DNA of 64,000 bases from Pseudomonadota bacterium. GTDB lineage: Bacteria > Pseudomonadota > Alphaproteobacteria > Dongiales > Dongiaceae. The stretch spans positions 992,001 through 1,056,000 of the forward strand of contig JAJYUT010000001.1 in NCBI GenBank assembly GCA_021792365.1. Reading direction: 5' to 3'. The notes below the pieces were generated by a model that searched no databases, had not been told where the DNA came from, and was given only the letters and a program-made list of their open reading frames with translations. Shown here piece by piece: positions 26,129-34,562 of the stretch. Both the position numbers and the translations under genes were made by a program. Within the stretch, counting starts at the first letter, position 1. Each line of letters opens with the position of its first letter.

Positions 26129-26779
26129 ATGGATTCAGGACTCCCCGTAAAGCGCACGATCGCTGACCAAGTGGCGGAACTGGTGCGCCAGCGCATTCTG
26201 ACCGGCCAGCTCAAGGGCGGTCAGCCGATCCGGCAGGAGCACTTGGCGGCGGAGCTGGGTGTCAGCCGCATCCCCCTGCGCGAGGCGTTGAAGCAACTGG
26301 CGGCGGAGGGCTTCGTCACGATCGCCTCCCACAAGGGGGCGGTGGTGGCGGAGCTGTCGATCGCCGAGGTGGGAGAGCTGTTCGACATCCGCCTGAAGCT
26401 GGAAAGCTGGCTGCTGCAGCTAGCCATTCCGGCGCTGACGGAGCGCGACCTGACCGCGCTGGAGAAGAACCTGGAGGAGCAGCGCCGGCCGGACATCCTG
26501 CCGCGCTGGGGGGATGTCAACTGGCGCTTTCACGAGATCATGTATCTGCCCGCCAACCGGCCGATCACGCTGAAGCTCCTCAAGAACATCCACGACAAGA
26601 TCGACCGCTACCTGCGGCTCGAAGTCACCATGCGCTCCGGCTTCCACCGCGCCCTGCGCGAGCATGACGGCCTGATCGCCTTCTGCCGCTCGCGCGACGT
26701 GCCCGCGGCAGTCTCCTTACTCGAGCGTCATATCCGCGACACCGCGCGCGGGCTGATCGCGTCGCTGAAGGTGCAGTAG
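26129..26779 (+). CDS. GntR-family regulator (FCD/FadR subfamily)
   Basis: A 216-residue transcription factor. The N-terminal winged helix has LRQRILTG-like spacing (VRQRILTGQLKGGQPI, then AAELGVSRIPLREALKQLAAEG). The C-terminal FCD effector domain is all helical with the metal/ligand pattern FDIRLKLES, NWRFHEIMY and REHDGLI. Divergent from the DapA-family enzyme with a palindromic site between, so it probably represses that gene until a catabolite binds. Confidence 0.92.
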   Translation: MDSGLPVKRTIADQVAELVRQRILTGQLKGGQPIRQEHLAAELGVSRIPLREALKQLAAEGFVTIASHKGAVVAELSIAEVGELFDIRLKLESWLLQLAIPALTERDLTALEKNLEEQRRPDILPRWGDVNWRFHEIMYLPANRPITLKLLKNIHDKIDRYLRLEVTMRSGFHRALREHDGLIAFCRSRDVPAAVSLLERHIRDTARGLIASLKVQ

Positions 26780-26871
26780 CGCGATCCGCAAGCCGCCCGC
26801 TCGCACATTGCGGCGAAGCATTCCGCCGACGTCTATCCGCCAAACCTTCCCCTTGGGCGATGCGCCGGATG

Positions 26872-27372
26872 CTAGCGCGGCTTCGCGCGCCAGGGCTCGA
26901 TCTGGTCGATCGTTCCGACCAGATCGAAATAGTCTTCCAGGGCGATGAACTGCTCGATCATCTCTCCGCCGCGTCGCAAGGGAAAGATCCCGAATTCGTA
27001 ATCCACGGTGCCGCCGGCGCTGCGCGGGACGGTCGTGCGGCCGAACAGCGGCTTCCGCGTCCGGTAGACTCGCAGGTAGTGCTCCTGCCAGGGCTGATCG
27101 GGCTCGGCGCTCAGGAGCTCGTCGAGATAATGCCCGGTGATGTCGATCCCGGTGATCTCCGTGACCTTGGTCCCTTGCAACCGATACTTGATCCGGAAGG
27201 GATCGTGCTCCGCCTCGGCCAGGATGATGTTGGGAAGCAGCGATTTCAGCTCCAGCGGATCGACCGCGCTGCGGTCCGGCACGATGTCCGGCCCGCCCTT
27301 GCGGTGCCACCAGTCATTCAGCGCCGGCACCAGGGTTGATCCGCATTGCGCAACATCTGTCCAGACGGGCAT
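26872..27372 (-). CDS. PAS_5-family (DUF1457) protein
   Basis: A 166-residue relative of the 24551-25021 protein, with PFRIKYRLQGTKVTEITG and DITGHYLDELL marking the PAS fold, followed by VDYEFGIFPLRRGGEMIEQF. ATG 27372 is preferred; the frame extends to a TTG at 27423. The two copies flank the DapA/GntR unit and may be old paralogues. Confidence 0.75.
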   Translation of the reverse strand: MPVWTDVAQCGSTLVPALNDWWHRKGGPDIVPDRSAVDPLELKSLLPNIILAEAEHDPFRIKYRLQGTKVTEITGIDITGHYLDELLSAEPDQPWQEHYLRVYRTRKPLFGRTTVPRSAGGTVDYEFGIFPLRRGGEMIEQFIALEDYFDLVGTIDQIEPWRAKPR

Positions 27373-27499
27373 TCGGGGCTCTTCGCTGTGGCACGGCGGC
27401 AGGACAGGTTCCTGCTGGCGCAATCTTATGCCAGACAGCCCCTGCCTCCAACCCGTGGCGGATGAAAGCGGGGCGATCCGCGCGGCTTGCGCGCCGTGT

Positions 27500-27708
27500 C
27501 GCTCCCGGCCTGATCAAGCGCCTGCCGCAGATCGAGCTGCAAGGCGGAGGACCCGGAGGGTAGCGGCTGGTAGTCAGCTGCTTCAGGGTCTTCGGCCCTT
27601 GGAACATGCCGCATCCACGGCGATGCGCGCACCGGGCGCCTCGAGCAGGTAGTGCGAGCTCGTGACGGTGCCGGCGGTGGCGCCGTGGAACGTCAGAGTG
27701 ACGGTCAT
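27500..27708 (-). pseudogene. Decayed MBL-fold beta-CASP nuclease gene, N-terminal remnant
   Basis: An ATG at 27708 with AGGTGAG upstream opens MTVTLTFHGATAGTVTSSHY, the start of a metallo-beta-lactamase-fold RNA-processing (beta-CASP) protein. Near 27615 a one-base deletion moves into the frame reading GMFQGPKTLKQL, the next family motif. A second one-base deletion then gives DYQPLPSG and LRQALDQAG, where an intact member has L-T-H-A-H-I-D-H-A-G: the metal-binding histidines are Gln or lost. Nothing recognisable follows. It is a dead gene fragment of about 70 codons. Confidence 0.7.
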
Positions 27709-27855
27709 CGTTATGCTCACCTGAATGGCTGTGCTATGACCTGCCGACGCATCTCCCGCCGACCCGGATGCCGGTCCAGCCCGGAAATGCGACCAGAAGC
27801 GAAACCATGGCCGCGACCATAGGTCGGCGCGGTATCCACGATAGGCTTGATCGGA

Positions 27856-28602
27856 ATGCAGTTGAAAGAGATGACGGTCGCATCGCTGGGCGATCGCTCC
27901 TCCCTGGCCCTCTTCCTCGACATCGATGGCACCCTGGTGCCGACCGCGCCGACGCCGACGGAAGTTCGGCCATCGCCCCGATTGCCCGATCTGCTGCGGC
28001 GTGCCGTCGCGGGTCTGGGCAATGCGCTCGCCGTCGTGTCGGGGCGTGAAATCACCTCGATCGACCAGGTGACGCATGGCGTGGTGCCGTATGTCGCCGG
28101 CAGCCATGGCGCGGAGTTCCGCCTCGGCCTAGGACAGCCCGTCCTGCGTCCCGGTCCGCAGCCGGATATCGCGGGCCTCGAAGCGGCCGTGCTGGAGTCC
28201 ATGAAGGACTGGCCGGGGTTGCTGGTCGAGCCGAAGCGCGCCGGACTGGCGGTGCATTACCGCAAGGCACCGCATTTGGGCCCGCGCGTGCGGGACGCGC
28301 TGGAGGCGTTGCTTGCGCGCCGCGGGCAACAGGGCCTCGCGCTCCTGAACGGCGACCACGTGGTGGAGGTCCGCTCCCCCGCCCACACCAAGGGCGAGGC
28401 GGTGCACCGGATCATGCAGGAGGCGGCATTCCAGGGGCGCCGCCCGGTCTTCATCGGCGATGACGTGACGGACGAGGACGGCTTCCTGGCGGTCCAGGAA
28501 CTGGGCGGGATGGCCGTCATCGTCGGGATGCGACGCCCGACCCTGGCCACCCACCAGCTCGATTCCGTGGCTGCGGTCCTGGATCTGCTGGCGCAGTTCT
28601 AA
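27856..28602 (+). CDS. otsB: Trehalose-6-phosphate phosphatase
   Basis: A 248-residue HAD-superfamily phosphatase releasing trehalose from trehalose-6-phosphate. The catalytic motif LDIDGTLVP carries Asp22 (nucleophile) and Asp24. SGREI and the C-terminal GDDVTDEDGF complete the active site. ATG 27856 is used; ATG 27871 is a possible later start and the upstream sites are weak. The gene converges on otsA, with the two stop codons overlapping by 4 bp. Confidence 0.93.
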   Translation: MQLKEMTVASLGDRSSLALFLDIDGTLVPTAPTPTEVRPSPRLPDLLRRAVAGLGNALAVVSGREITSIDQVTHGVVPYVAGSHGAEFRLGLGQPVLRPGPQPDIAGLEAAVLESMKDWPGLLVEPKRAGLAVHYRKAPHLGPRVRDALEALLARRGQQGLALLNGDHVVEVRSPAHTKGEAVHRIMQEAAFQGRRPVFIGDDVTDEDGFLAVQELGGMAVIVGMRRPTLATHQLDSVAAVLDLLAQF

Positions 28603-29987
28603 GCGGCGGCGCGCGTCTGGCCGGCCCGCAGGCGCGTGGTGAAGCTGGTCCACCAGGCCTTCACGTCGTTGCGGGTGATGGTGTCCATGGCGGTCCGCCA
28701 GCGCGCCTGCCGCTCATCCAGCGGCATGACGAGGGCGCGGTGCATGGCATCGGCGCATTGATCGACGTCGAACGGGTTGACGATGAGCGCGCTGCCCAGC
28801 TCCGCCGCAGCGCCGGCGAAGCGGGAGAGCACGAGCACGCCGGGATCATCCGGGTCCTGCGCGGCGATGTATTCCTTCGCCACCATGTTCATGCCGTCGC
28901 GCAGCGGCGTCACCACGCCGACCGCGGCCATGCGACAGAAGCCGGCCAGCGACTGGCGCGGATAGGTGCGGTTGATGTAGCGGATCGGGGTCCAATGGAT
29001 CTCCGAGAAGGCGCCGTTGATGCGTCCGCTCAGCCGGTCGATCTCGCGCCTCAGGTCGCGATAGCTCGCAACGTCGGTGCGGCTGGGCGAGGCGATCTGC
29101 ACCAGCTCGAATTGCCCGCGGTGCTCCGGATGCGCGCGCAGCAGCTCCTCGCACGCCTCAAAGCGGCTGGGGATGCCTTTGCTGTAGTCCAGCCGGTCGA
29201 TCGAGATCATCAGCTTGCGCGATCCCAGCCCTTCCTTGAGCTGCTGGCATTCCGGCTTGTCCAGGGCCCTGGCGGCGAGCGTCGCGAAGGCGCGGGTGTC
29301 GATGCCGATGGGAAAGGCGCCGGCTTCGATGGTGCGGTCGAAGCAGGTGATCGCACCGTTGCCGCTGATCGTCCCGCCGGCCTCCTGCCGGACATAATCC
29401 TTGAAGCTCTGCAGGTCGCGCTCGGTCTGGAAGCCGATCAGGTCGGCGGCCGCGAGCCCGCGCATCAGCGGGCCGAGTCCGGGCAGGACCGCCAGCGTAT
29501 CGACTCCCGGCAACGGGATGTGCAGGAAGAAGCCGATCTTGTTGGTGACGCCGCGCTTGCGCAGCTCGCCAGCCATCGGAAGCAACTGGTAATCATGGAT
29601 CCAGATCGTATCGTCGGGCTTGAGATGCGGGATCAGCATCTCCGCGAATCGCGCATTGACCGCGAAATAGGTCTCCAGGGCGGAGCGCGAGAACTTGACC
29701 AGGCCGATGCGATAATGGAAGAGCGGCCAGAGCGTGCTGTTGGCGAACTGGTTGTAGAACCCGTCGAACTCGGCCGGGGTCAGGTCGAAGACCGCAAATT
29801 CCATCTTGCCCTTGGTGGCGGTCTGGCATCTCGGCTCGGGCGTTTCGGTCAGCTCGCCGCTCCAGCCGAACCACAATCCGCCGCTGCTGCTGAGAGCCTC
29901 GCGGATCGCGACCGCCAATCCGCCGGCGCGCTGGACTCGCTCGCTGGGCAGGATGACGCGGTTGGAGACGACGACGAGGCGGCTCAC
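28599..29987 (-). CDS. otsA: Trehalose-6-phosphate synthase
   Basis: A 462-residue GT20 glycosyltransferase that joins UDP- (or other NDP-) glucose to glucose-6-phosphate. Family motifs include VVVSNRV at the start, [30 protein letters not shown] and [13 protein letters not shown], with the sugar-nucleotide loop intact. It starts with GTG at 29987, overlapping the stop of the upstream GH15 gene as GTGA, so the two are probably translationally coupled. It supplies the substrate for OtsB. Confidence 0.95.
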   Translation of the reverse strand: MSRLVVVSNRVILPSERVQRAGGLAVAIREALSSSGGLWFGWSGELTETPEPRCQTATKGKMEFAVFDLTPAEFDGFYNQFANSTLWPLFHYRIGLVKFSRSALETYFAVNARFAEMLIPHLKPDDTIWIHDYQLLPMAGELRKRGVTNKIGFFLHIPLPGVDTLAVLPGLGPLMRGLAAADLIGFQTERDLQSFKDYVRQEAGGTISGNGAITCFDRTIEAGAFPIGIDTRAFATLAARALDKPECQQLKEGLGSRKLMISIDRLDYSKGIPSRFEACEELLRAHPEHRGQFELVQIASPSRTDVASYRDLRREIDRLSGRINGAFSEIHWTPIRYINRTYPRQSLAGFCRMAAVGVVTPLRDGMNMVAKEYIAAQDPDDPGVLVLSRFAGAAAELGSALIVNPFDVDQCADAMHRALVMPLDERQARWRTAMDTITRNDVKAWWTSFTTRLRAGQTRAAA

Positions 29988-31771
29988 GAGGCCACCTCCC
30001 AGCTCATGCTGAGCTTGATGGCCGAGTTGATGAGGCCGACCAGCGAATAGGTCTGCGGGTAGTTGCCCCAGAGCTCGCCGGTCGCCATCGCGATGTCCTC
30101 CGACAGCAGGCCGTGCCGGTTGCGCCGCGCCAGCATGGTCTCGAACAGGGCGCGGGCCTCCTCGCGCCGCCCCAGCGCCACCAGGGCGTCGATGTACCAG
30201 AAGGTGCAGATGGTGAAGGCGGTTTCGGGCCGGCCGAAATCGTCCGGCACGACATAGCGGAACAGGAAGTCGCCGCGCTTCAGCTCTCTGCCGATCGCAT
30301 CGACCGTCATGCGAAAGCGCGGATCCTCGGCCTCGAGGAAGCCGAGCGGTTCGACGAGGAGCATGCTGGCATCAAGATCATTTCCGTCGAAGGTGGAAAC
30401 GAGCGACTTGCGGCTTTCGTTCCAGGCGCGTTGCAGAATGATCCCGCGCAACCGGTCCGCCGCGGCCCGCCAGTAATTGACGCGGTCGGTCCGGCCCATC
30501 ACGGCCGCGATCTTGGCCAGGCGGTCGCACGCCGCCCAGCTCATGATGGCCGAGAAGGTGTGGATCGCGGCGGTGTTACGCAGCTCCCATGGCCCGGAAT
30601 CGGGCTGGTCGAACACCGCCTCCGCCTTGCGGCCGATGGCTTCGAGCTGCTCGAACAGCGCGGCGTTCGCGCTCTGGCGGAGCAGGCGCTTGTCGAAGAA
30701 TACGTGCGTGCAGGCCAGGACCAAACCGCCATAGACGTCGTTCTGCACCTGGACATAGGCCTGGTTGCCGATCCGCACCGGGCCCATGCCGCGATAGCCG
30801 CTAAGGTCCGGGCTGATCACTTCTTCCAGGTTCTGCTGCCGCGTGATGCCGTACACCGGCTGGATGCTGCCGTCGCGCGCGTCGTCGACGATATCGGTGA
30901 TGTAGCGGATGTAGTCTTCCATGGTGCGCGTGACGCCGATCGCGTTCAGCACGCGGATCACGAAGAACGAATCGCGGAGCCAGCAATAGCGGTAATCCCA
31001 GTTGCGCTCCGTGTTCGGGGCCTCCGGGATCGAGGTGGTGAGCGCGGCGACGATGGCGCCGGTCTCCTCGAAGTTGCACAGCTTGAGCGTGATCGCCGCG
31101 CGGATCACCGCCTCCTGCCACTCGAATGGGATGGAGAGGCCACGTACCCAGCCATGCCACCAGTCGAGCGTTGCCTCCAGCTGGTTGCGCCCGACATCGC
31201 GCACGTCCTCCAGGACGCTCTCATCGGGGCCCAGCACGAACCACAGGTCATCACCCAGGCGGAAGCTGCGCTCGTCCAGCAGGTAGGAGATCGGCGCGTT
31301 GGTCGTCACGCGCAGGACCTGACGCGGCCCGACGAAGCGCATGTGGTTGCTGCCGCGCGTGGTCTCCGGGATCACGGCCCCATTGGCCATGCGCGGCTTG
31401 ATGCGGACCGTGATGATCGGCCGGCCGGAGACCGGGCGGATGCGCCGCATGATGGTGGGCGGCCGGAACATGCGCCCGAAGCGCAGGAAGCGGGGACAAT
31501 AATCGAGGATCTCGATCGTATTGCCGCCGCTGTCGGTTACCAGGGTCTCGAGGACCGCGGAATTGTCGATATAGCGCTGCGTCGTGCTGGCGACGTCCTT
31601 CATCTCGACCGTGAAGGATCCTTCGTGGCCGTTGTCGTGCAGCAGGGCGCAGAAGACCGGATCCCCGTCCAGGCGGGGAAAGCAGGACCAGACGATGGAG
31701 CCCTGGGGGTCGATGAGCGCCGAGATGGCGCAATTGCCGATGACGCCGAGTTCGAGATTTCGATCAGCCAT
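29984..31771 (-). CDS. GH15-family glycoside hydrolase (trehalase/glucoamylase-like)
   Basis: A 595-residue cytoplasmic (no signal) enzyme with an N-terminal beta-rich domain (LGVIGNCAISALIDPQGSIV) and an alpha/alpha-barrel GH15 catalytic domain. Diagnostic segments are ERNWDYRYCWLRDS and the C-terminal SEDIAMATGELWGNYPQTYS, which contains a conserved active-site Glu. Relatives hydrolyse alpha-glucans or trehalose. The GTGA overlap with otsA suggests a trehalose-cycle role, but the substrate is inference. ATG 31771 is preferred over the TTG at 31786. Confidence 0.87.
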   Translation of the reverse strand: MADRNLELGVIGNCAISALIDPQGSIVWSCFPRLDGDPVFCALLHDNGHEGSFTVEMKDVASTTQRYIDNSAVLETLVTDSGGNTIEILDYCPRFLRFGRMFRPPTIMRRIRPVSGRPIITVRIKPRMANGAVIPETTRGSNHMRFVGPRQVLRVTTNAPISYLLDERSFRLGDDLWFVLGPDESVLEDVRDVGRNQLEATLDWWHGWVRGLSIPFEWQEAVIRAAITLKLCNFEETGAIVAALTTSIPEAPNTERNWDYRYCWLRDSFFVIRVLNAIGVTRTMEDYIRYITDIVDDARDGSIQPVYGITRQQNLEEVISPDLSGYRGMGPVRIGNQAYVQVQNDVYGGLVLACTHVFFDKRLLRQSANAALFEQLEAIGRKAEAVFDQPDSGPWELRNTAAIHTFSAIMSWAACDRLAKIAAVMGRTDRVNYWRAAADRLRGIILQRAWNESRKSLVSTFDGNDLDASMLLVEPLGFLEAEDPRFRMTVDAIGRELKRGDFLFRYVVPDDFGRPETAFTICTFWYIDALVALGRREEARALFETMLARRNRHGLLSEDIAMATGELWGNYPQTYSLVGLINSAIKLSMSWEVAS

Positions 31772-31966
31772 TCCACTCGCTTGCAAGATTGTTATCTGGG
31801 GCGGTTCTTAGCCGAACCGCGAAGCTCGATGCCACCCTATGGTCATCATCGCGGTCGATCAACCCTGCACCCGCATTTCGACGCGCGGCTACCCGATGGC
31901 TGCAAGATGGTGTGAGGCGAAGGCCGCATCACCGCAGATGCGGCGCATAAAGGTCACACTGTGGCG

Positions 31967-33505
31967 TCAGCGCACCGCGTCGGGCAGGCCAGCCTTCTTG
32001 CGTGCGATGAAATCAAGCAGGGCCTCGTCGATCGCCGGGTCCAGCGGCGGCGGCTCGTATTGCGCCAGCAGCTTGCGGGCGCGCTCGGCGGCGCGCTGGC
32101 CGGCGTCCCTGGCGCCTTCCGCCTCCCACTGCTCGAAGCTGTTATTGTCCGCGATAGTGGAGGTGTAGAACGCCGTTTTGAAATTGCGCTGCGTGTGTGC
32201 GCAGCCGAGATAGTGCCCTCCGGGGCCGACTTCGCGCACCGCCTCCAGCGCCAGCGCCTCGTCCGAGAGGTCCGGCCCCTCGGCGAGGATCTGCAGCGAG
32301 GCAAGCTGGTCGGCGTCCATCACGAACTTGGCGTAGCCGGCGCTGAGGCCTGCCTCCAGCCAGCCCGCCGTGTGCATCACGAAATTGGCTCCCGCCATCA
32401 GCGTCGGGATCATGGTCTGAGCCGATTCGTAGGCCGCCTGTGCGTCCGCGATCTTCGAGCCGTTCAGCATGCCGCCGGTGCGGACCGGCAGCTTGTAGCG
32501 CCGCGCCAGCTGGCAGCAGGCATAGATCATCATCGCCGGCTCGGCCGTCCCCATCATCGGCGCGCCCGATTGCATCGAGACGGTGGTAACGAAGCTGCCA
32601 TAGACCATGGGCGAGCCCGGCCGCTCCAACTGCCCATAGGCGATGCCGGCGAGCGCCTCGGCATTCAACTGCGCGATCGCGCCTGCCGTGCTCGCCGGCG
32701 CCATCGCGCCCGCCATGATGAAGGGCGTCACCAGCACCGCTTGGTTGGCGCGGGCATAGACGCGCAGGGCGGAGAGCATGCTCTCGTCCCACACCATCGG
32801 CGAGTTGCAGTTGACGATCGAGGTCATGACGGTGTTGCCGGCGTCGATGAACGCGTCGCCGAACAGGATGCGCGCCATGGCGACGCAATCCTCGGCGCGC
32901 TCCGGCGCGGTCACGATTCCCATGTAGGGCTTGTCGGAATACTTGATGTGGCTGTAGACGATGTCGAGATGCCGCTTCGGCACCGGCACATCCACCGGCT
33001 CGCAGATGACGCCTCCGGAATGATGGATGTTCGGCGTCATGTAGCCGAGCTTCACGAAGTTCTGCAGATCCTCCAGCGTGCCGTAGCGCCGCTTGTTGTC
33101 GAGGTCCCGTACGAAGGGCGAGCCATAGGTCGGTACGAAGATGGTATTGCGCCCGCCGACCGTGACGCCGCGCTCCGGGTTGCGGGCGTGCTGCACGAAT
33201 TCCGAGGGTGCCTGCGCCAGGATCTCCAGGAGCAGGCCGCGATCGATATGCACGCGCTCGCCGACCACCTTCGCGCCCGCCTTGCGCCAGGCCTCGAGCG
33301 CGATGGCGTCGCGGAAGTCGATCCCGACCTCCTCCAGGATGGTCATGGAGGCCTGGTGGATGCGCTCCAGCCCTTCCTCGGTGAAATATTCGTAATCGGG
33401 AATGCGCCGGACCACCGGCCGGCGCTGGATGACGGGGGCGGAGCCGCGCTCCTGGTGGCGGCCCTGCGTGCCGCCGCGCCGTCTGATGATCGCGTCCGCG
33501 CCCAT
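31967..33505 (-). CDS. MttB-family methyltransferase, non-pyrrolysine type
   Basis: A 512-residue TIM-barrel protein of the trimethylamine/glycine-betaine methyltransferase family. Signature segments are IHQASMTILEEVGIDF, GSPFVRDLDNKRRYGTLEDL and GAMAPASTAGAIAQLNAEAL. The gene has no in-frame amber codon and ends in TGA, so it is not the pyrrolysine-containing MttB but the broader class, which includes demethylases of betaines and other quaternary amines. No corrinoid protein gene is adjacent, so its methyl acceptor is unknown. It is divergent from the DUF2062 and glutamine-synthetase-like genes. Confidence 0.87.
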   Translation of the reverse strand: MGADAIIRRRGGTQGRHQERGSAPVIQRRPVVRRIPDYEYFTEEGLERIHQASMTILEEVGIDFRDAIALEAWRKAGAKVVGERVHIDRGLLLEILAQAPSEFVQHARNPERGVTVGGRNTIFVPTYGSPFVRDLDNKRRYGTLEDLQNFVKLGYMTPNIHHSGGVICEPVDVPVPKRHLDIVYSHIKYSDKPYMGIVTAPERAEDCVAMARILFGDAFIDAGNTVMTSIVNCNSPMVWDESMLSALRVYARANQAVLVTPFIMAGAMAPASTAGAIAQLNAEALAGIAYGQLERPGSPMVYGSFVTTVSMQSGAPMMGTAEPAMMIYACCQLARRYKLPVRTGGMLNGSKIADAQAAYESAQTMIPTLMAGANFVMHTAGWLEAGLSAGYAKFVMDADQLASLQILAEGPDLSDEALALEAVREVGPGGHYLGCAHTQRNFKTAFYTSTIADNNSFEQWEAEGARDAGQRAAERARKLLAQYEPPPLDPAIDEALLDFIARKKAGLPDAVR

Positions 33506-33859
33506 GGTGCCCCCGGTCCCTGACCTGATCTCGATGAGCGCGATGCTAGCCCAGCCCGATGCGCCGGTTAAGACACGGAAAGCTCCGGCCTCGCGTGAGT
33601 TCTGCGCAAGCTGCCGGGCCGCGGGTCGGGCATCGGCCGCAAGCGCGGATGCGACGGCTGGTCGCGGGCTGGCCGATCCTGGCGCGGCCCGCACGCTTGA
33701 AATGCAATCTGCGGTCGCGCGGCGATTCGAATGCGGTCGGGATGTCGCGGCGCTCCGCCGGCCCGGGTTCACCGCTCTTTAACTCACACCATTGTCCTTT
33801 GACGATTGCGTCGGTTGGAAGCGATAACCATCTTGGGGACACGGTTGAGAGTCGAGGGC
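33506..33859. other. Divergent intergenic region with a sigma70-like promoter
   Basis: About 350 GC-rich bases between the MttB-family gene and the DUF2062 gene. No gene seen. TTGACG (33799-33804) and GATAAC (33823-33828), 18 bp apart, form a credible promoter for the rightward gene. Confidence 0.5.
33799..33828 (+). promoter_or_regulatory. Candidate sigma70 promoter for the DUF2062 gene
   Basis: TTGACG and GATAAC separated by 18 bp. Transcription would begin near 33835, which rules out the TTG at 33806 as the start and supports a start at 33845-33866. Confidence 0.45.
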
Positions 33860-34489
33860 GTGGATTTGGCCTGGAGCAGGAGGAAGGAGCCGCCGGAGCG
33901 GTCGGAGTTACGGCGGCCGGCAGGGCTGTGGCACCGCTTGGTGCGCGCCGTCCGCTTCCGCCTGATCGTGCCCATCCTGCGCAGCCGCCACTCGCCGGAG
34001 CACACCGCGCGCGGGGTCATGGTGGGGTTGGTCTGCGCCTGTCTGCCCTCGCCGGTCGGGCAGATGGGAATCGCCATCGGGGCCTGGGTGGTGGCGCGCC
34101 GCCTCTTCAATTGGGATTTCAGCCTCATCCAGGGCGTCGCCTGGACCTGGACCACCAATGTCTTCACCGCGGCGCCGATCTATTATTTCTTTTTTCTGAC
34201 GGGCCAGATCCTGCTCGGGCGCTGGGACGATCTCAGCGGCTACGGGGCCTTCGTCCAGACCTTCACCACCACGATGTCCAACGAGACGGGCTTCGTCGAC
34301 ACGCTGCTGGCGGTCGGCAAGCTGATCGTGCTGCAATGGGGCTTCGCCATGTGGGTCGGCTCCATTCCATGGGCCGCTTTGCTCGGCTGGATTGGATACC
34401 GCCTCTCCCTGCGCTTCGTGATCGCATACCGTCTTGCCCGCGCGCGGCGGCTGGAGAAGCGCCTGGCCAGCCAGCAGCAGGCAGTGTAG
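33860..34489 (+). CDS. DUF2062 membrane protein
   Basis: About 209 residues, a DUF2062 inner-membrane protein. Features are the basic N-terminus, the conserved HSPEHTARGVMVGLVCACLPSP, then GQMGIAIGAW, and three or four hydrophobic segments. Function is not established. The start is uncertain: GTG 33860 is used, but TTG 33866 sits 7 nt after GAGGG (33854-33858) and TTG 33845 is also possible. It precedes the glutamine-synthetase-like gene by about 70 bp. Confidence 0.75.
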   Translation: MDLAWSRRKEPPERSELRRPAGLWHRLVRAVRFRLIVPILRSRHSPEHTARGVMVGLVCACLPSPVGQMGIAIGAWVVARRLFNWDFSLIQGVAWTWTTNVFTAAPIYYFFFLTGQILLGRWDDLSGYGAFVQTFTTTMSNETGFVDTLLAVGKLIVLQWGFAMWVGSIPWAALLGWIGYRLSLRFVIAYRLARARRLEKRLASQQQAV

Positions 34490-34562
34490 CCAATCCGGGT
34501 TGCTTGTCTCGCCGGGCGCGCTTCAGTAGCGTGCCGGCGGTCGAGGCATGAGGGGGACGAGC

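Noticed and set aside
31967-33505. Pyrrolysine in the MttB-family protein
   Set aside because: The gene has no in-frame TAG and ends in TGA, so it is the non-pyrrolysine class.
31961-33523. 520-codon plus-strand frame
   Set aside because: Shadow of the MttB-family gene on the other strand.
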